Positions 1 to 7,024 of a stretch of 17,153 nucleotides of DNA are shown one piece after another; positions within the stretch are counted from its first letter, which is position 1; each line of letters starts with the position of its first letter. The translations under genes were made by a program, and so were the position numbers. This DNA comes from Actinomycetes bacterium (GTDB taxonomy: Bacteria; Actinomycetota; Acidimicrobiia; Acidimicrobiales; Palsa-688): assembly GCA_021815935.1 (NCBI GenBank), contig JAKAZH010000014.1, positions 1 to 17,153 of the forward strand, given 5' to 3'. The notes under the pieces were generated by a model, which saw only the letters and a list, made by a program, of their open reading frames with translations, was not told the origin of the DNA and made no database searches.

Positions 1-767
1 AAGAACCCGTTCCCGTAGAGCGTCTGCTCGGCGCCCGAGAGGATGATCGCCGCCTTGATACGGGTGTCCTTGCAGCACGAACCGGCCGCCGCCGCGACGC
101 TCACATCGCCGCCGTCAGACTGGCCCGCTACGGCGACCGACGCCCCGTCGACGATCCCCGACAGGCTGGCAGGCACATACGGCGACCCGTCGACGAAGTC
201 GCTGATGATCTGCGACAACTCTGAGGGGTGATTCACCATGTCGGTCTCGACCAGGGGGGATCCGGGCAGCGTGTCGGGATAGCTCACGACAGGTACGACG
301 AACCCGGCTTTCACCCACGCCGTGATGAGCGGCGTGTAGACGGCCGGATCAATGTCGAAGCCGGGGGAGAATATGACGAGCGGGAACCGCCGGGACGCAG
401 CGCCGGCCGTGTCGGGGTAGAACACCGTGGTCGGGACAGGGACGGTGGTCTCGCTCAGGTTGTGGGCTTCGATCGACAGTTGGACGCTCGCCACCGGGAA
501 GGAAGCCGGTTGTGAGCCGGTAGTGGTCGAAGTCGACGACGTCGAGGTGCTCGCCGGGACGCTCGACGTGGAGCCGGTCGTGGACCCAGGCGGGTTTGAT
601 GCCTTCGTGGCGGTGGTCCCTGCGCTACCCGGCGGCTGCGTCCCCTGCGTCCCGGCTACGGTCGCGGCCGGAGACGAGTGGTACTGGTCGGCGACGACCA
701 GTCCGGCGACCGCGAACGCTGTGAGGGCTAGCAGAAGCCTGACCCGGTTCTCCCTCGAGGACCGCAT
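1..767 (-). CDS. Secreted/anchored alpha/beta hydrolase, C terminus outside window
   Basis: Reading leftward from ATG at 767, the frame stays open for 255 codons and runs off the window edge, so the C terminus is missing. Residues 1-28 form a basic N terminus plus one hydrophobic segment (signal peptide or anchor). Residues 30 to about 80 are a Ser/Thr/Pro/Gly-rich linker typical of exported actinobacterial proteins. The rest reads as an alpha/beta hydrolase: a strand RFPLVIFSPGF, then the nucleophile elbow GQSDGG with Ser217 as predicted nucleophile. The family includes dienelactone-hydrolase, chlorophyllase and polyester-hydrolase-like enzymes; the substrate cannot be told. A CC pair follows the elbow. 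The catalytic Asp/His lie off-window. There is no Shine-Dalgarno sequence; a TAGGTT -10-like box ends 6 nt before the ATG, suggesting a leaderless message. Confidence 0.82.
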   Translation of the reverse strand, partial: MRSSRENRVRLLLALTAFAVAGLVVADQYHSSPAATVAGTQGTQPPGSAGTTATKASNPPGSTTGSTSSVPASTSTSSTSTTTGSQPASFPVASVQLSIEAHNLSETTVPVPTTVFYPDTAGAASRRFPLVIFSPGFDIDPAVYTPLITAWVKAGFVVPVVSYPDTLPGSPLVETDMVNHPSELSQIISDFVDGSPYVPASLSGIVDGASVAVAGQSDGGDVSVAAAAGSCCKDTRIKAAIILSGAEQTLYGNGF

Positions 768-779
768 CGCTACAACCTA
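768..779 (-). promoter_or_regulatory. Candidate leaderless promoter of the alpha/beta hydrolase
   Basis: On the minus strand TAGGTT (779-774) fits the actinobacterial TAnnnT -10 pattern, and only GTAGCG separates it from the ATG. The expected transcription start would coincide with the start codon. No -35 box or ribosome binding site is visible. This is an inference from spacing only. Confidence 0.3.
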
Positions 780-796
780 GCGGGCCAAGCTCCGCC

Positions 797-836
797 GGTT
801 AGGTCGACCCCGTCCGAGCGCCCGTCGGGGCTAACC
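797..836. promoter_or_regulatory. Interrupted inverted repeat between divergent genes
   Basis: GGTTAG (797-802) pairs with CTAACC (831-836), and inside it CCCCG (808-812) pairs with CGGGG (826-830). Together they give an 11-bp stem with a 5-nt one-sided bulge (GTCGA) and a 13-nt loop. It lies between the divergent hydrolase and mannosyltransferase starts. The right arm overlaps a TAACCT box (832-837) that could be the -10 of the mannosyltransferase gene. It may be a protein-binding site or a 5' leader hairpin. It is not a terminator, since no gene ends here. Confidence 0.4.
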
Positions 837-845
837 TTGTGAGTC

Positions 846-2504
846 TTGGCGACGCGATCCGCACCCGGCCGGTCGTGGATCGTGGCGGTTTCGTCGGACA
901 TCGGATGGCGTTGGGTCGTGCTGGGTTTCGTTGGCACGGCGCTATTGTCGCTGACGGGTCCGGCCGTGCTGTCGCGCTTCGACGGAATCCACCTGCAGTG
1001 GTGGTTCAGGGTTCCGACTTCTGCAGTCGGCGTCCCGGTGCAACAGGTGGCAGCGGATGCGGGCCTTGCAGCAGTCCTGGTCGCGTGGGTTGGCGTCGGA
1101 GCGCGCTTGCGCACCGGCAGCGTATCGCGGCCGGGAATTCTCGGTGTCCCGGCCGTCGCGTGGGCGTTGCCGCTGGTAGTCGGGCCTCCGATGTTCAGCC
1201 GGGACATGTACAGCTACATCGCACAGGCGAGGCTCTCGGCTGTAGGACTGAGCCCGTACACGAACGGGCCTCTGGCGCTGATCGGATCTCCGGGTGGCCG
1301 GACGTTCGTGGATGCAGTCTCGCCTGTTTGGCGTGACACCGTGGCGCCGTACGGTCCGCTTTTCCTCTGGAGCGCGACGAGGCTGCTCGATGTCGCAGGT
1401 CGCGACCTCATGACAGCAGCGTTGATGGTCAGGCTGCCCGCACTTGTGGGGGTTGTGCTGACGTTCATCTTCCTTCCACGACTCGCCCGGTCCCATGGGG
1501 TCGACGCTCGGGTGGCGCTCTGGTTCGGCGTGCTCAGCCCGCTGACGATGTTCGACCTGCTTTCGGCGGGCCACAACGACGCGCTGATGATCGGCCTCCT
1601 CGTCGCAGCTCTCGCTGTCGCAACCGAGGCACCGGCGACAATGTGGGCGTTTCCGGCGGCGATCTCGCTGGCGGCGGCAGCGGCGATGGTCAAACTCCCG
1701 GCGGCGGCCGTATGCCTCCTACTCGCCGTGGCGTGGGTAAAAGGAAGGCCGGCCGGCGAGCACGTCGTGCGCCGCAGCATGGCCTCAGCCGCGGCCGCTG
1801 TTGTCACCGTGGTGGCCGTCAGCGTCGCCACTGGGATCGGGTTCGGATGGGCGAAGCCGTCGGTCCTGCTTACCCCGACGGGCGGGTTCATCGCCTCCAC
1901 GCCGGCGTCAGCTTTCGGTGTGGTTGGAGCCACGGCACTCCGGTTGGTCGGGATCCACGTGTCAGCAGTATCGGCCCAACATTTTACATGGTATATTTTG
2001 ATAATAGGTGCTGTCACATTGTGTGTCACGCTTGCCGTTCGTTGTCGGCGCGAATCGCTAGTCTCGACTTCTGCGTCGGTCATGCTCTTGGCGGCTGTCG
2101 CGGCGCCGGCGCTTTGGCCGTGGTACCTGACTTGGGGCCTTGTGGTGCTCGCTGCGACCGCAGTCGTGAACGCCTCCGCCGGCGCTCTGACGCTCGGCGT
2201 GCTTCTAAGCGCTGTCGCGCTGGGCCCCGATGGCGAGGTGCTCCCGCCGGTCTCCTTGTCGTGGCTCTTCGCTGCTTTGTGGCTGGGCGTCGGTGTGTAC
2301 GTACTCGTCGCCCGACGAAGGCAGAAGCTGTTGCGAAAAGCGGTGGGTCAGGCCGCCGGAACGGTCAATGGCGGAACCGTTGTCGAAGGGACCGTGATTG
2401 TCGAGCCGCCGCCGAATCCACCACTCGACGACGATCCTGTAGCCACCGGGTTCCCGGCGCCTTTCGTCAGGACTAGCAGCACCTCCAAGGTCCCCGAGCT
2501 TTGA
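846..2504 (+). CDS. Polyprenol-phosphomannose-dependent mannosyltransferase, MptB-like GT-C
   Basis: This 552-residue polytopic membrane protein has about a dozen hydrophobic segments. The signature is FSRDMYSYIAQARL (D120 in the RD pair) followed by GLSPYTNGP, and later SAGHNDALMIGL. This pattern is characteristic of MptA/MptB-type enzymes, which use decaprenyl-phosphomannose to extend alpha-1,6-mannan chains of lipomannan-type glycolipids outside the membrane. In the GT-C fold, the acidic residue of the first large loop is the presumed catalytic base. The start is uncertain: TTG 846 gives the longest reading, GTG 882 and GTG 918 are alternatives, and none has a good ribosome binding site. 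The last ~65 residues form a low-complexity tail (GTVNGG, EPPPNPPLDDD) after the final membrane helix. That tail lies antisense to the end of the YceI gene. Confidence 0.85.
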   Translation: MATRSAPGRSWIVAVSSDIGWRWVVLGFVGTALLSLTGPAVLSRFDGIHLQWWFRVPTSAVGVPVQQVAADAGLAAVLVAWVGVGARLRTGSVSRPGILGVPAVAWALPLVVGPPMFSRDMYSYIAQARLSAVGLSPYTNGPLALIGSPGGRTFVDAVSPVWRDTVAPYGPLFLWSATRLLDVAGRDLMTAALMVRLPALVGVVLTFIFLPRLARSHGVDARVALWFGVLSPLTMFDLLSAGHNDALMIGLLVAALAVATEAPATMWAFPAAISLAAAAAMVKLPAAAVCLLLAVAWVKGRPAGEHVVRRSMASAAAAVVTVVAVSVATGIGFGWAKPSVLLTPTGGFIASTPASAFGVVGATALRLVGIHVSAVSAQHFTWYILIIGAVTLCVTLAVRCRRESLVSTSASVMLLAAVAAPALWPWYLTWGLVVLAATAVVNASAGALTLGVLLSAVALGPDGEVLPPVSLSWLFAALWLGVGVYVLVARRRQKLLRKAVGQAAGTVNGGTVVEGTVIVEPPPNPPLDDDPVATGFPAPFVRTSSTSKVPEL

Positions 2505-3190
2505 GTGGTGACGAGGCCGCCGATGCTCGGATTCGTGATTTGCCACGTGGCGAACGAGATGGGGATATCCGCAAGCACTTCGAGTGACGTGGATGTCCGC
2601 TCCGCGGATACGGTAAACGACACGGGGGCGGTCACACCGTGCATGTCGAGACTCCCGGTAGCAGCGTAATTTCGTGAAGTCGACACCGCCGGGATCGACC
2701 CGAGATGGATAGGGGAAGTCAGTTGGAAGGTCGCCGTGGGATACGCGGCCACATCCATGATCCGTCCGCGAAACTGTGCGTTGCGTGCGGATTGATCGCT
2801 GACGACGCTTGACATGTCCACCCCGAAGCTTGCGGCCGTGACCGAGGTCCCCGAGATTGTCAGCGAACCCCAAACCTTGCTCGTCCGCCCGACAGCAGTC
2901 GTGTTCTGGCCGAGAAGCACCTCCCCGACCCGGTAGCCCGCGACCGAGCCAGACCCGACGTTCCACTTTCCGGTGACTACGGCAGCGCTCGTCACTGCCC
3001 CGGTCGGAGACGAGCTTGAAGCACCTCCGGCAGTTGTCGACGATGACCCTGAGACCGCTGGCAACGAAAGCTTCGCCGGCGATGACCCTTCGATGAAGTG
3101 GATGAAGACGAAAGGACCGCCCACAGCGAGTGCGATCAACGCCGTGACAGCTCCTATGATCCAACGCAGCCGCCTACGAACAAATTTCAC
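2348..3190 (-). CDS. Membrane-anchored YceI-family polyisoprenoid-binding protein
   Basis: The 280-residue protein starts at GTG 3190, chosen because GAAGGAGA lies about 7 nt upstream. Residues 1-33 are Arg-rich followed by a hydrophobic anchor or signal. Residues 34-70 are a Ser/Thr/Gly linker. The YceI lipocalin-like domain spans roughly residues 72-235, with GKWNVGSGSVAGYRVGE at its start, RNAQFRGRIMDVAAYPTATF in the middle and SGTLEVLLVLTK at its end. YceI domains bind polyisoprenoid chains in a beta barrel. A Gly/Ser/Thr/Pro tail of about 45 residues ends in TVPPLTVPAA, and this tail overlaps the mannosyltransferase gene by 157 bp. The gene lies 133 nt downstream of the phosphodiester-glycosidase gene on the same strand, so the two may be co-transcribed, although the gap carries its own candidate regulatory motif. 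Confidence 0.88.
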   Translation of the reverse strand: MKFVRRRLRWIIGAVTALIALAVGGPFVFIHFIEGSSPAKLSLPAVSGSSSTTAGGASSSSPTGAVTSAAVVTGKWNVGSGSVAGYRVGEVLLGQNTTAVGRTSKVWGSLTISGTSVTAASFGVDMSSVVSDQSARNAQFRGRIMDVAAYPTATFQLTSPIHLGSIPAVSTSRNYAATGSLDMHGVTAPVSFTVSAERTSTSLEVLADIPISFATWQITNPSIGGLVTTQSSGTLEVLLVLTKGAGNPVATGSSSSGGFGGGSTITVPSTTVPPLTVPAA

Positions 3191-3254
3191 AGCCCGATCT
3201 CCTTCTAGAACGTCGTTGCCGGCAGGACCAGCGCCCGCATCACAGCGAAGAAGT

Positions 3255-3290
3255 CAGGCTAGGTAACCGAGGATGAACGTTCGCTTAAGA
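3255..3290. promoter_or_regulatory. CAGGCTAG...CGCTTAAG motif pair upstream of yceI-like gene
   Basis: CAGGCTAG (3255-3262) and CGCTTAAG (3282-3289) lie 27 bp apart start to start, in the gap before the YceI-family gene. The same two octamers recur at 4701-4725, 17 bp apart, in the divergent gap before the response regulator and the glycosidase gene. Sharing both octamers with a spacing change of one helical turn suggests a common regulator, possibly the neighbouring OmpR-type protein. No experimental basis. Confidence 0.35.
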
Positions 3291-3323
3291 GACCGTCAGA
3301 GGTATCTGGGAGCTCTCCGGCTT

Positions 3324-4616
3324 CTAAGGGAGCGAGACCGTGATGAAGTCCCGCGATTCCTTGGTCGGACCGAGGTAGCGGGTCGCGGGACGCTGCATCT
3401 GGGGGTAGAGCTTCTGCGGCTGAACCTGTGACGGGTTGGCCGGGTTCGGGTGGTTGAAGAAGTTGAAGGTCACCCATTCGGGGTTGATGTCGAGTGTCAT
3501 CGCCCGGACCGCCCCAGCACGCTGCAAGGATTCTGCGAGGGTTCGGGCGGTGAGAGCAGGACCAGCTACGTAGACGAGTGCTCCGTTGGCGGTCACTCCG
3601 ACACCTGAGCGTGCGACCACGACGGACGCCCCCAGCGTCGCCCCCCAGACGGTCGTGTCGTTGTAAGTCGCCGACGCGGCTACCTGGCCGTTGTCGACCA
3701 TCGGAACGAGATTCTGCAGGACCGAAACGACATTCGGGGTCATGGTGACTTCGCTGCCCCAGGCACCGACGTTCACCGAACCGTTTTTGTAGAAGACCAA
3801 CGACGCCGCACCGCTGTGAAGCGGCACCGCGGTCTTACCGTCGAGGTAGAAACCCCCGTTCGCGTCTTGGAAACGGAACCCGCCGTTGAAAGCTGCGATC
3901 GTGTTCGGCAGCTCAGCCGGTGTGACGTACGGAGGATGCGACCACGTGCCCCCCGGCTCGGTGAGACCAGGGACGAGCGACAGATTTAGGAGTTTGGGGT
4001 CCATCCACACCGCGGTCGTGATCTCACTGGTGTAGACGGTGTCAGCCCGGAACTGCGCCTCGTACATCGCAGGCTGACCGTCTACCGAGGGGCCGACCGG
4101 CTGCCATTGGCCTTCACCTGGCAGAGCTGGGCTGACCACAAGCGGCACGTTCGCCGGTTTCGGCAGAGCCACAATCTTCGGCGCGGCATTGCTCGCAGTG
4201 ACGGGAACCGTCTTCGGAATGGCGTTCAGGGCCTTCGGCGCGCCGCCTTTCGCGGGTGCGGTATGACTGTAATAGGCCGCTTCGAGGGGGTTTATGACAA
4301 ACGCCATGTGGTGAGCACGGAACCAGTCCGCCCACTTCGCGGTGAGGCTCTGATTCCCGGGTGCGCTCAAAGCGCCGAGAAACGACCATACGAACAAGAA
4401 GAACGCGAGCAGGGGGATCACAATCAGGTAACGCCATCTGCGAAAGCGCCCCTTCGATGTGTGAGCTCGGGGCTTCTGCCCGCGCGACCGTCGAGGCCCG
4501 AATTCGGGTGTCTCCAGGTCGTCGTCGTGCAACGCCAGGTAGCGTTCAGGGATCAGCGACCCTGATCGGCGGGCCATCAGTGTCGGGTCCGTATTGTTTG
4601 GAGCGAAAGCCGGCAA
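3324..4616 (-). CDS. Membrane-anchored phosphodiester glycosidase (NAGPA/DUF2233) family protein
   Basis: The 430-residue protein has a cytoplasmic basic N terminus (about 60 residues) and one membrane helix around residues 62-84 (YLIVIPLLAFFLFVWSFLGAL). An Ala/Pro/Lys linker is followed by an extracytoplasmic domain from about residue 165. That domain has the NAGPA family order: an AAFNGGFRF-type core near residue 245, then VVVARSGVGVTANGALVYVAG, then a helix and AMTLDINPEWVTF. Family members hydrolyse or remodel phosphodiester-linked sugars such as GlcNAc-1-P-mannose, or act in exopolysaccharide metabolism. The usual LDGGGS-like end of the motif is replaced here by LDINPEWV, so the activity is uncertain. 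TTG 4616 is chosen because GAGGG lies 4 nt upstream. ATG 4577 is an alternative without a visible ribosome binding site. The gene diverges from the response regulator. Confidence 0.8.
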   Translation of the reverse strand: MPAFAPNNTDPTLMARRSGSLIPERYLALHDDDLETPEFGPRRSRGQKPRAHTSKGRFRRWRYLIVIPLLAFFLFVWSFLGALSAPGNQSLTAKWADWFRAHHMAFVINPLEAAYYSHTAPAKGGAPKALNAIPKTVPVTASNAAPKIVALPKPANVPLVVSPALPGEGQWQPVGPSVDGQPAMYEAQFRADTVYTSEITTAVWMDPKLLNLSLVPGLTEPGGTWSHPPYVTPAELPNTIAAFNGGFRFQDANGGFYLDGKTAVPLHSGAASLVFYKNGSVNVGAWGSEVTMTPNVVSVLQNLVPMVDNGQVAASATYNDTTVWGATLGASVVVARSGVGVTANGALVYVAGPALTARTLAESLQRAGAVRAMTLDINPEWVTFNFFNHPNPANPSQVQPQKLYPQMQRPATRYLGPTKESRDFITVSLP

Positions 4617-4700
4617 GACACCCTCAGAAGACTGACATCTTGCGAAGTTCTCGACGGTCCGCCAGAGGAGTCACCTCGCTGCATTTCCTCATTCTCGTCA

Positions 4701-4726
4701 CAGGCTAGCTTAGAGCGCGCTTAAGG
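4701..4726. promoter_or_regulatory. Candidate response-regulator operator in divergent gap
   Basis: Within the 228-nt gap between the glycosidase gene and the response regulator, GCTTA occurs at 4708-4712 and again at 4719-4723. The 11-bp period is the spacing expected for a tandem OmpR-family dimer site. CAGGCTAG (4701-4708) and CGCTTAAG (4718-4725) also occur ahead of the YceI-family gene at 3255-3289. The assignment to the neighbouring regulator is inference. Confidence 0.35.
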
Positions 4727-4844
4727 GGCGGGACACCCCGGGCGTTGAGGGGGCTGTAGCGGTGCTTGCGCATTCAAAGTCGGGCGGCGCTGGCAGAATA
4801 GCTACCGCACGTCGCCGATGGCGATGTCGTAGGGAAGGGCCTGA

Positions 4845-5522
4845 GTGCGTGTTCTCGTAGTCGAAGATCAGACAAAGCTCGCGGATGCGATCCGACGCGG
4901 TCTCGTCGCAGAGGGTTTCGCCGTGGATGTCGCTGCCGACGGCGAGCAGGGTCTTGCTCTCGCTCGCAGCGTTCCCTATGACGCAATCGTCCTCGACATT
5001 CTTCTCCCCGGACTGAACGGATTCGAGGTTTGCCGTAGCTTGCGGCAATCGAAAATATGGACGCCGATCCTCATGCTCACGGCGAAGTCGGCCGAATCCG
5101 ACGAAGTGGAGGCACTCGATATCGGCGCCGATGACTTCTTGGCGAAGCCCTTCTCGTACTCCGTGCTTGTCGCCCGCCTCAGGGCGTTGCTTCGCCGCGG
5201 GGTACGGGAGCGCCCGAGCGTGTTACTGGCAGGCGACCTGACCCTCGACCCGGCCGCCCACCTCTGCAAGCGCGGCGACCGCAAGATCGATCTCACACCC
5301 AGAGAAATGGCGATGCTCGACCTGCTCATGCGACACGCCGGGCGGGTCCTATCCAAGGCCGACATTCTCGATCACGTCTGGGATATCGACTACGACGGCG
5401 ACGACAACATCGTCGAGGTCTACATAAGGTACCTGCGGCGCAAGATCGATCTCCCTTTCGATCGCCAGTCGATAGAGACTGTTCGAGGCGCCGGCTACCG
5501 GTTGGCGCCGAACGGAGGATGA
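4845..5522 (+). CDS. OmpR/PhoB-family two-component response regulator
   Basis: The 225-residue protein has an N-terminal receiver domain (1-120) and a winged-helix DNA-binding domain (about 128-222). Receiver landmarks are the acidic pair E7/D8, phosphoacceptor D51 in IVLDILLPGLNG, T79 in MLTAK and K101 in LAKPF. The DNA-binding half shows LTPREMAMLDLLMRHAG, VEVYIRYLRRKID and TVRGAGYRL, all standard for the OmpR class. The start is GTG 4845, with AGGGAAGGG just upstream. The stop codon overlaps the kinase start (ATGA at 5519-5522). The GCTTA direct repeat with 11-bp period upstream could be its own binding site. The stimulus is unknown. Confidence 0.95.
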   Translation: MRVLVVEDQTKLADAIRRGLVAEGFAVDVAADGEQGLALARSVPYDAIVLDILLPGLNGFEVCRSLRQSKIWTPILMLTAKSAESDEVEALDIGADDFLAKPFSYSVLVARLRALLRRGVRERPSVLLAGDLTLDPAAHLCKRGDRKIDLTPREMAMLDLLMRHAGRVLSKADILDHVWDIDYDGDDNIVEVYIRYLRRKIDLPFDRQSIETVRGAGYRLAPNGG

Positions 5523-7024
5523 GATCGGTGTTGCGCCACACGTCGTCGCTTCGGGCGCAGGCGACCCTGGTGGGTGTCTTGGCCGTAGGGGCTGCACTGT
5601 CGCTCGGCGCGGTCGGCCTGGTAGCCGAGCTTCGAACGTCGATGACCGAGGGGATCGAGGTCACCGCCAGGACACAGCTCGACGACGTGGCATCGCTTTT
5701 GAAAGTCGGCTCTCTCCCAGCCCAGCTTCCTGCCGGGAAGGGCGACACTTTGACTCAGGTCGTGAGTGCAGGCGGCGACGTGATCGCGTGGAGCGCACCG
5801 TCGCTGTCCGGGGCGCCGATCAGCAAGGTCCGGCCGGGCGAGGAAGGTGTGCAGCTCTCGACGGTGAGGGGCGCTCTCGGCTCGGACTCGACGTCGCCAG
5901 GCCAGAGCGACGGTCCCTATCTCGTCCTCTCGCAGACCATCCCTGCGTCTGCCATCGTTTTGCCCGGCGCATCCCCGTCCTTGTCACAAGCCGGACAGGC
6001 TCCGCCACTTTCGACGCCCGCCGGCGGCGCCGCTACCGTGTTCGTGGCGGCGACCCTGCGACCAGTCGACGCAGCAACCGCCACAGTCGCATGGTCTCTT
6101 GTGGCCGGGCTTCCCCTCGTGGTGGCACTTGTGGGCGTATTGATGTGGATCCTCGCAGGTCGGACCCTGCGCCCGGTCGAAGCGATACGTGAGGAGGTCG
6201 CGGACATCTCGGGTGACGACCTGCACAGGCGTGTCTCGGTGCCCGGAACCCACGACGAAGTCGCCCGCCTTGCCGCGACTATGAACGAGATGCTCGACAG
6301 ACTCCAGCTGTCCTCGGAAGCACAAAAGCGCTTCGTGTCGGACGCGTCGCACGAGCTTCGGAGTCCCCTGGCGGTCCTCAAGGCGACCTTGGAGGTAGCC
6401 CTTGCTCACCCAGAGGAATCGGGGTGGCCGGCCGTCGCTGTCGACGCCCTCTCCGAAGCCGGACGACTCCAAGCGCTGCTCGAAGATCTCCTGCTCCTGG
6501 CCAGCATCGAGAACCGTGAAGGCCTGAGACGCCAGGACGAAGTCGACTTAGACGAACTGGTGATGGAGGAAATTCATCGGCGTCGTCCGATCAGCCGGGT
6601 TTCTTTCGACCCAAGCAAGTGTTCCGCCGGTCGGGTAACCGGCGACAGACGTCAACTCGGGCGCGTGGTGCAGAATTTGATCGACAATGCCGAGCGTCAT
6701 GCTGCCCAGCGGGTCGCCGTCGAGCTTTCCGAGACGGGCGCTTCGGTGTTGTTCGTCGTAGCCGACGACGGGCCGGGGATCCCGGCGGACCGACGGGAGT
6801 GGGTCTTCGACAGGTTCGCCCGGACCGACGAAGCTCGTAGCCTCGAACAGGGTGGATTCGGTCTGGGCCTTGCCATCACCAAGGAGATCGTGACCGCCCA
6901 CGGCGGCACAATACAGATAGTGGACGTCGGACGAGGAGCGCGTTTCGAAGTGACTCTGCCGGGTTCGGCTTCGGACCTGGACGAGTCACCCGCTGCATTA
7001 GTGGCGCACGAGGTTCGCCAGTGA
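5519..7024 (+). CDS. HAMP-domain sensor histidine kinase
   Basis: The 501-residue partner kinase of the preceding regulator has TM1 around residues 12-35. Its extracytoplasmic sensor region of about 150 residues carries a Pro/Ser-rich insertion (LPGASPSLSQAGQAPPL). TM2 is around 188-211 and is followed by HAMP to about 265. The HisKA H-box is FVSDASHELRSPLAVLK with H278. The ATPase domain has the N-box NLIDNAERHA (N386/N390), DDGPGIP and GGFGLGLAI. All catalytic motifs are present. The ATG at 5519 overlaps the regulator stop, but GGAGG (5514-5518) touches it with no spacer. GTG 5528, three codons later, has a normal 9-nt spacing and may be the true start. The 3' end overlaps the transporter start by 4 nt. 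Confidence 0.94.
   Translation: MRSVLRHTSSLRAQATLVGVLAVGAALSLGAVGLVAELRTSMTEGIEVTARTQLDDVASLLKVGSLPAQLPAGKGDTLTQVVSAGGDVIAWSAPSLSGAPISKVRPGEEGVQLSTVRGALGSDSTSPGQSDGPYLVLSQTIPASAIVLPGASPSLSQAGQAPPLSTPAGGAATVFVAATLRPVDAATATVAWSLVAGLPLVVALVGVLMWILAGRTLRPVEAIREEVADISGDDLHRRVSVPGTHDEVARLAATMNEMLDRLQLSSEAQKRFVSDASHELRSPLAVLKATLEVALAHPEESGWPAVAVDALSEAGRLQALLEDLLLLASIENREGLRRQDEVDLDELVMEEIHRRRPISRVSFDPSKCSAGRVTGDRRQLGRVVQNLIDNAERHAAQRVAVELSETGASVLFVVADDGPGIPADRREWVFDRFARTDEARSLEQGGFGLGLAITKEIVTAHGGTIQIVDVGRGARFEVTLPGSASDLDESPAALVAHEVRQ

Noticed and set aside
839..1336. Alternative plus-strand gene starting at GTG 839
   Set aside because: Out of frame with the membrane protein; translation is Arg/Gly-rich with no recognised motif.
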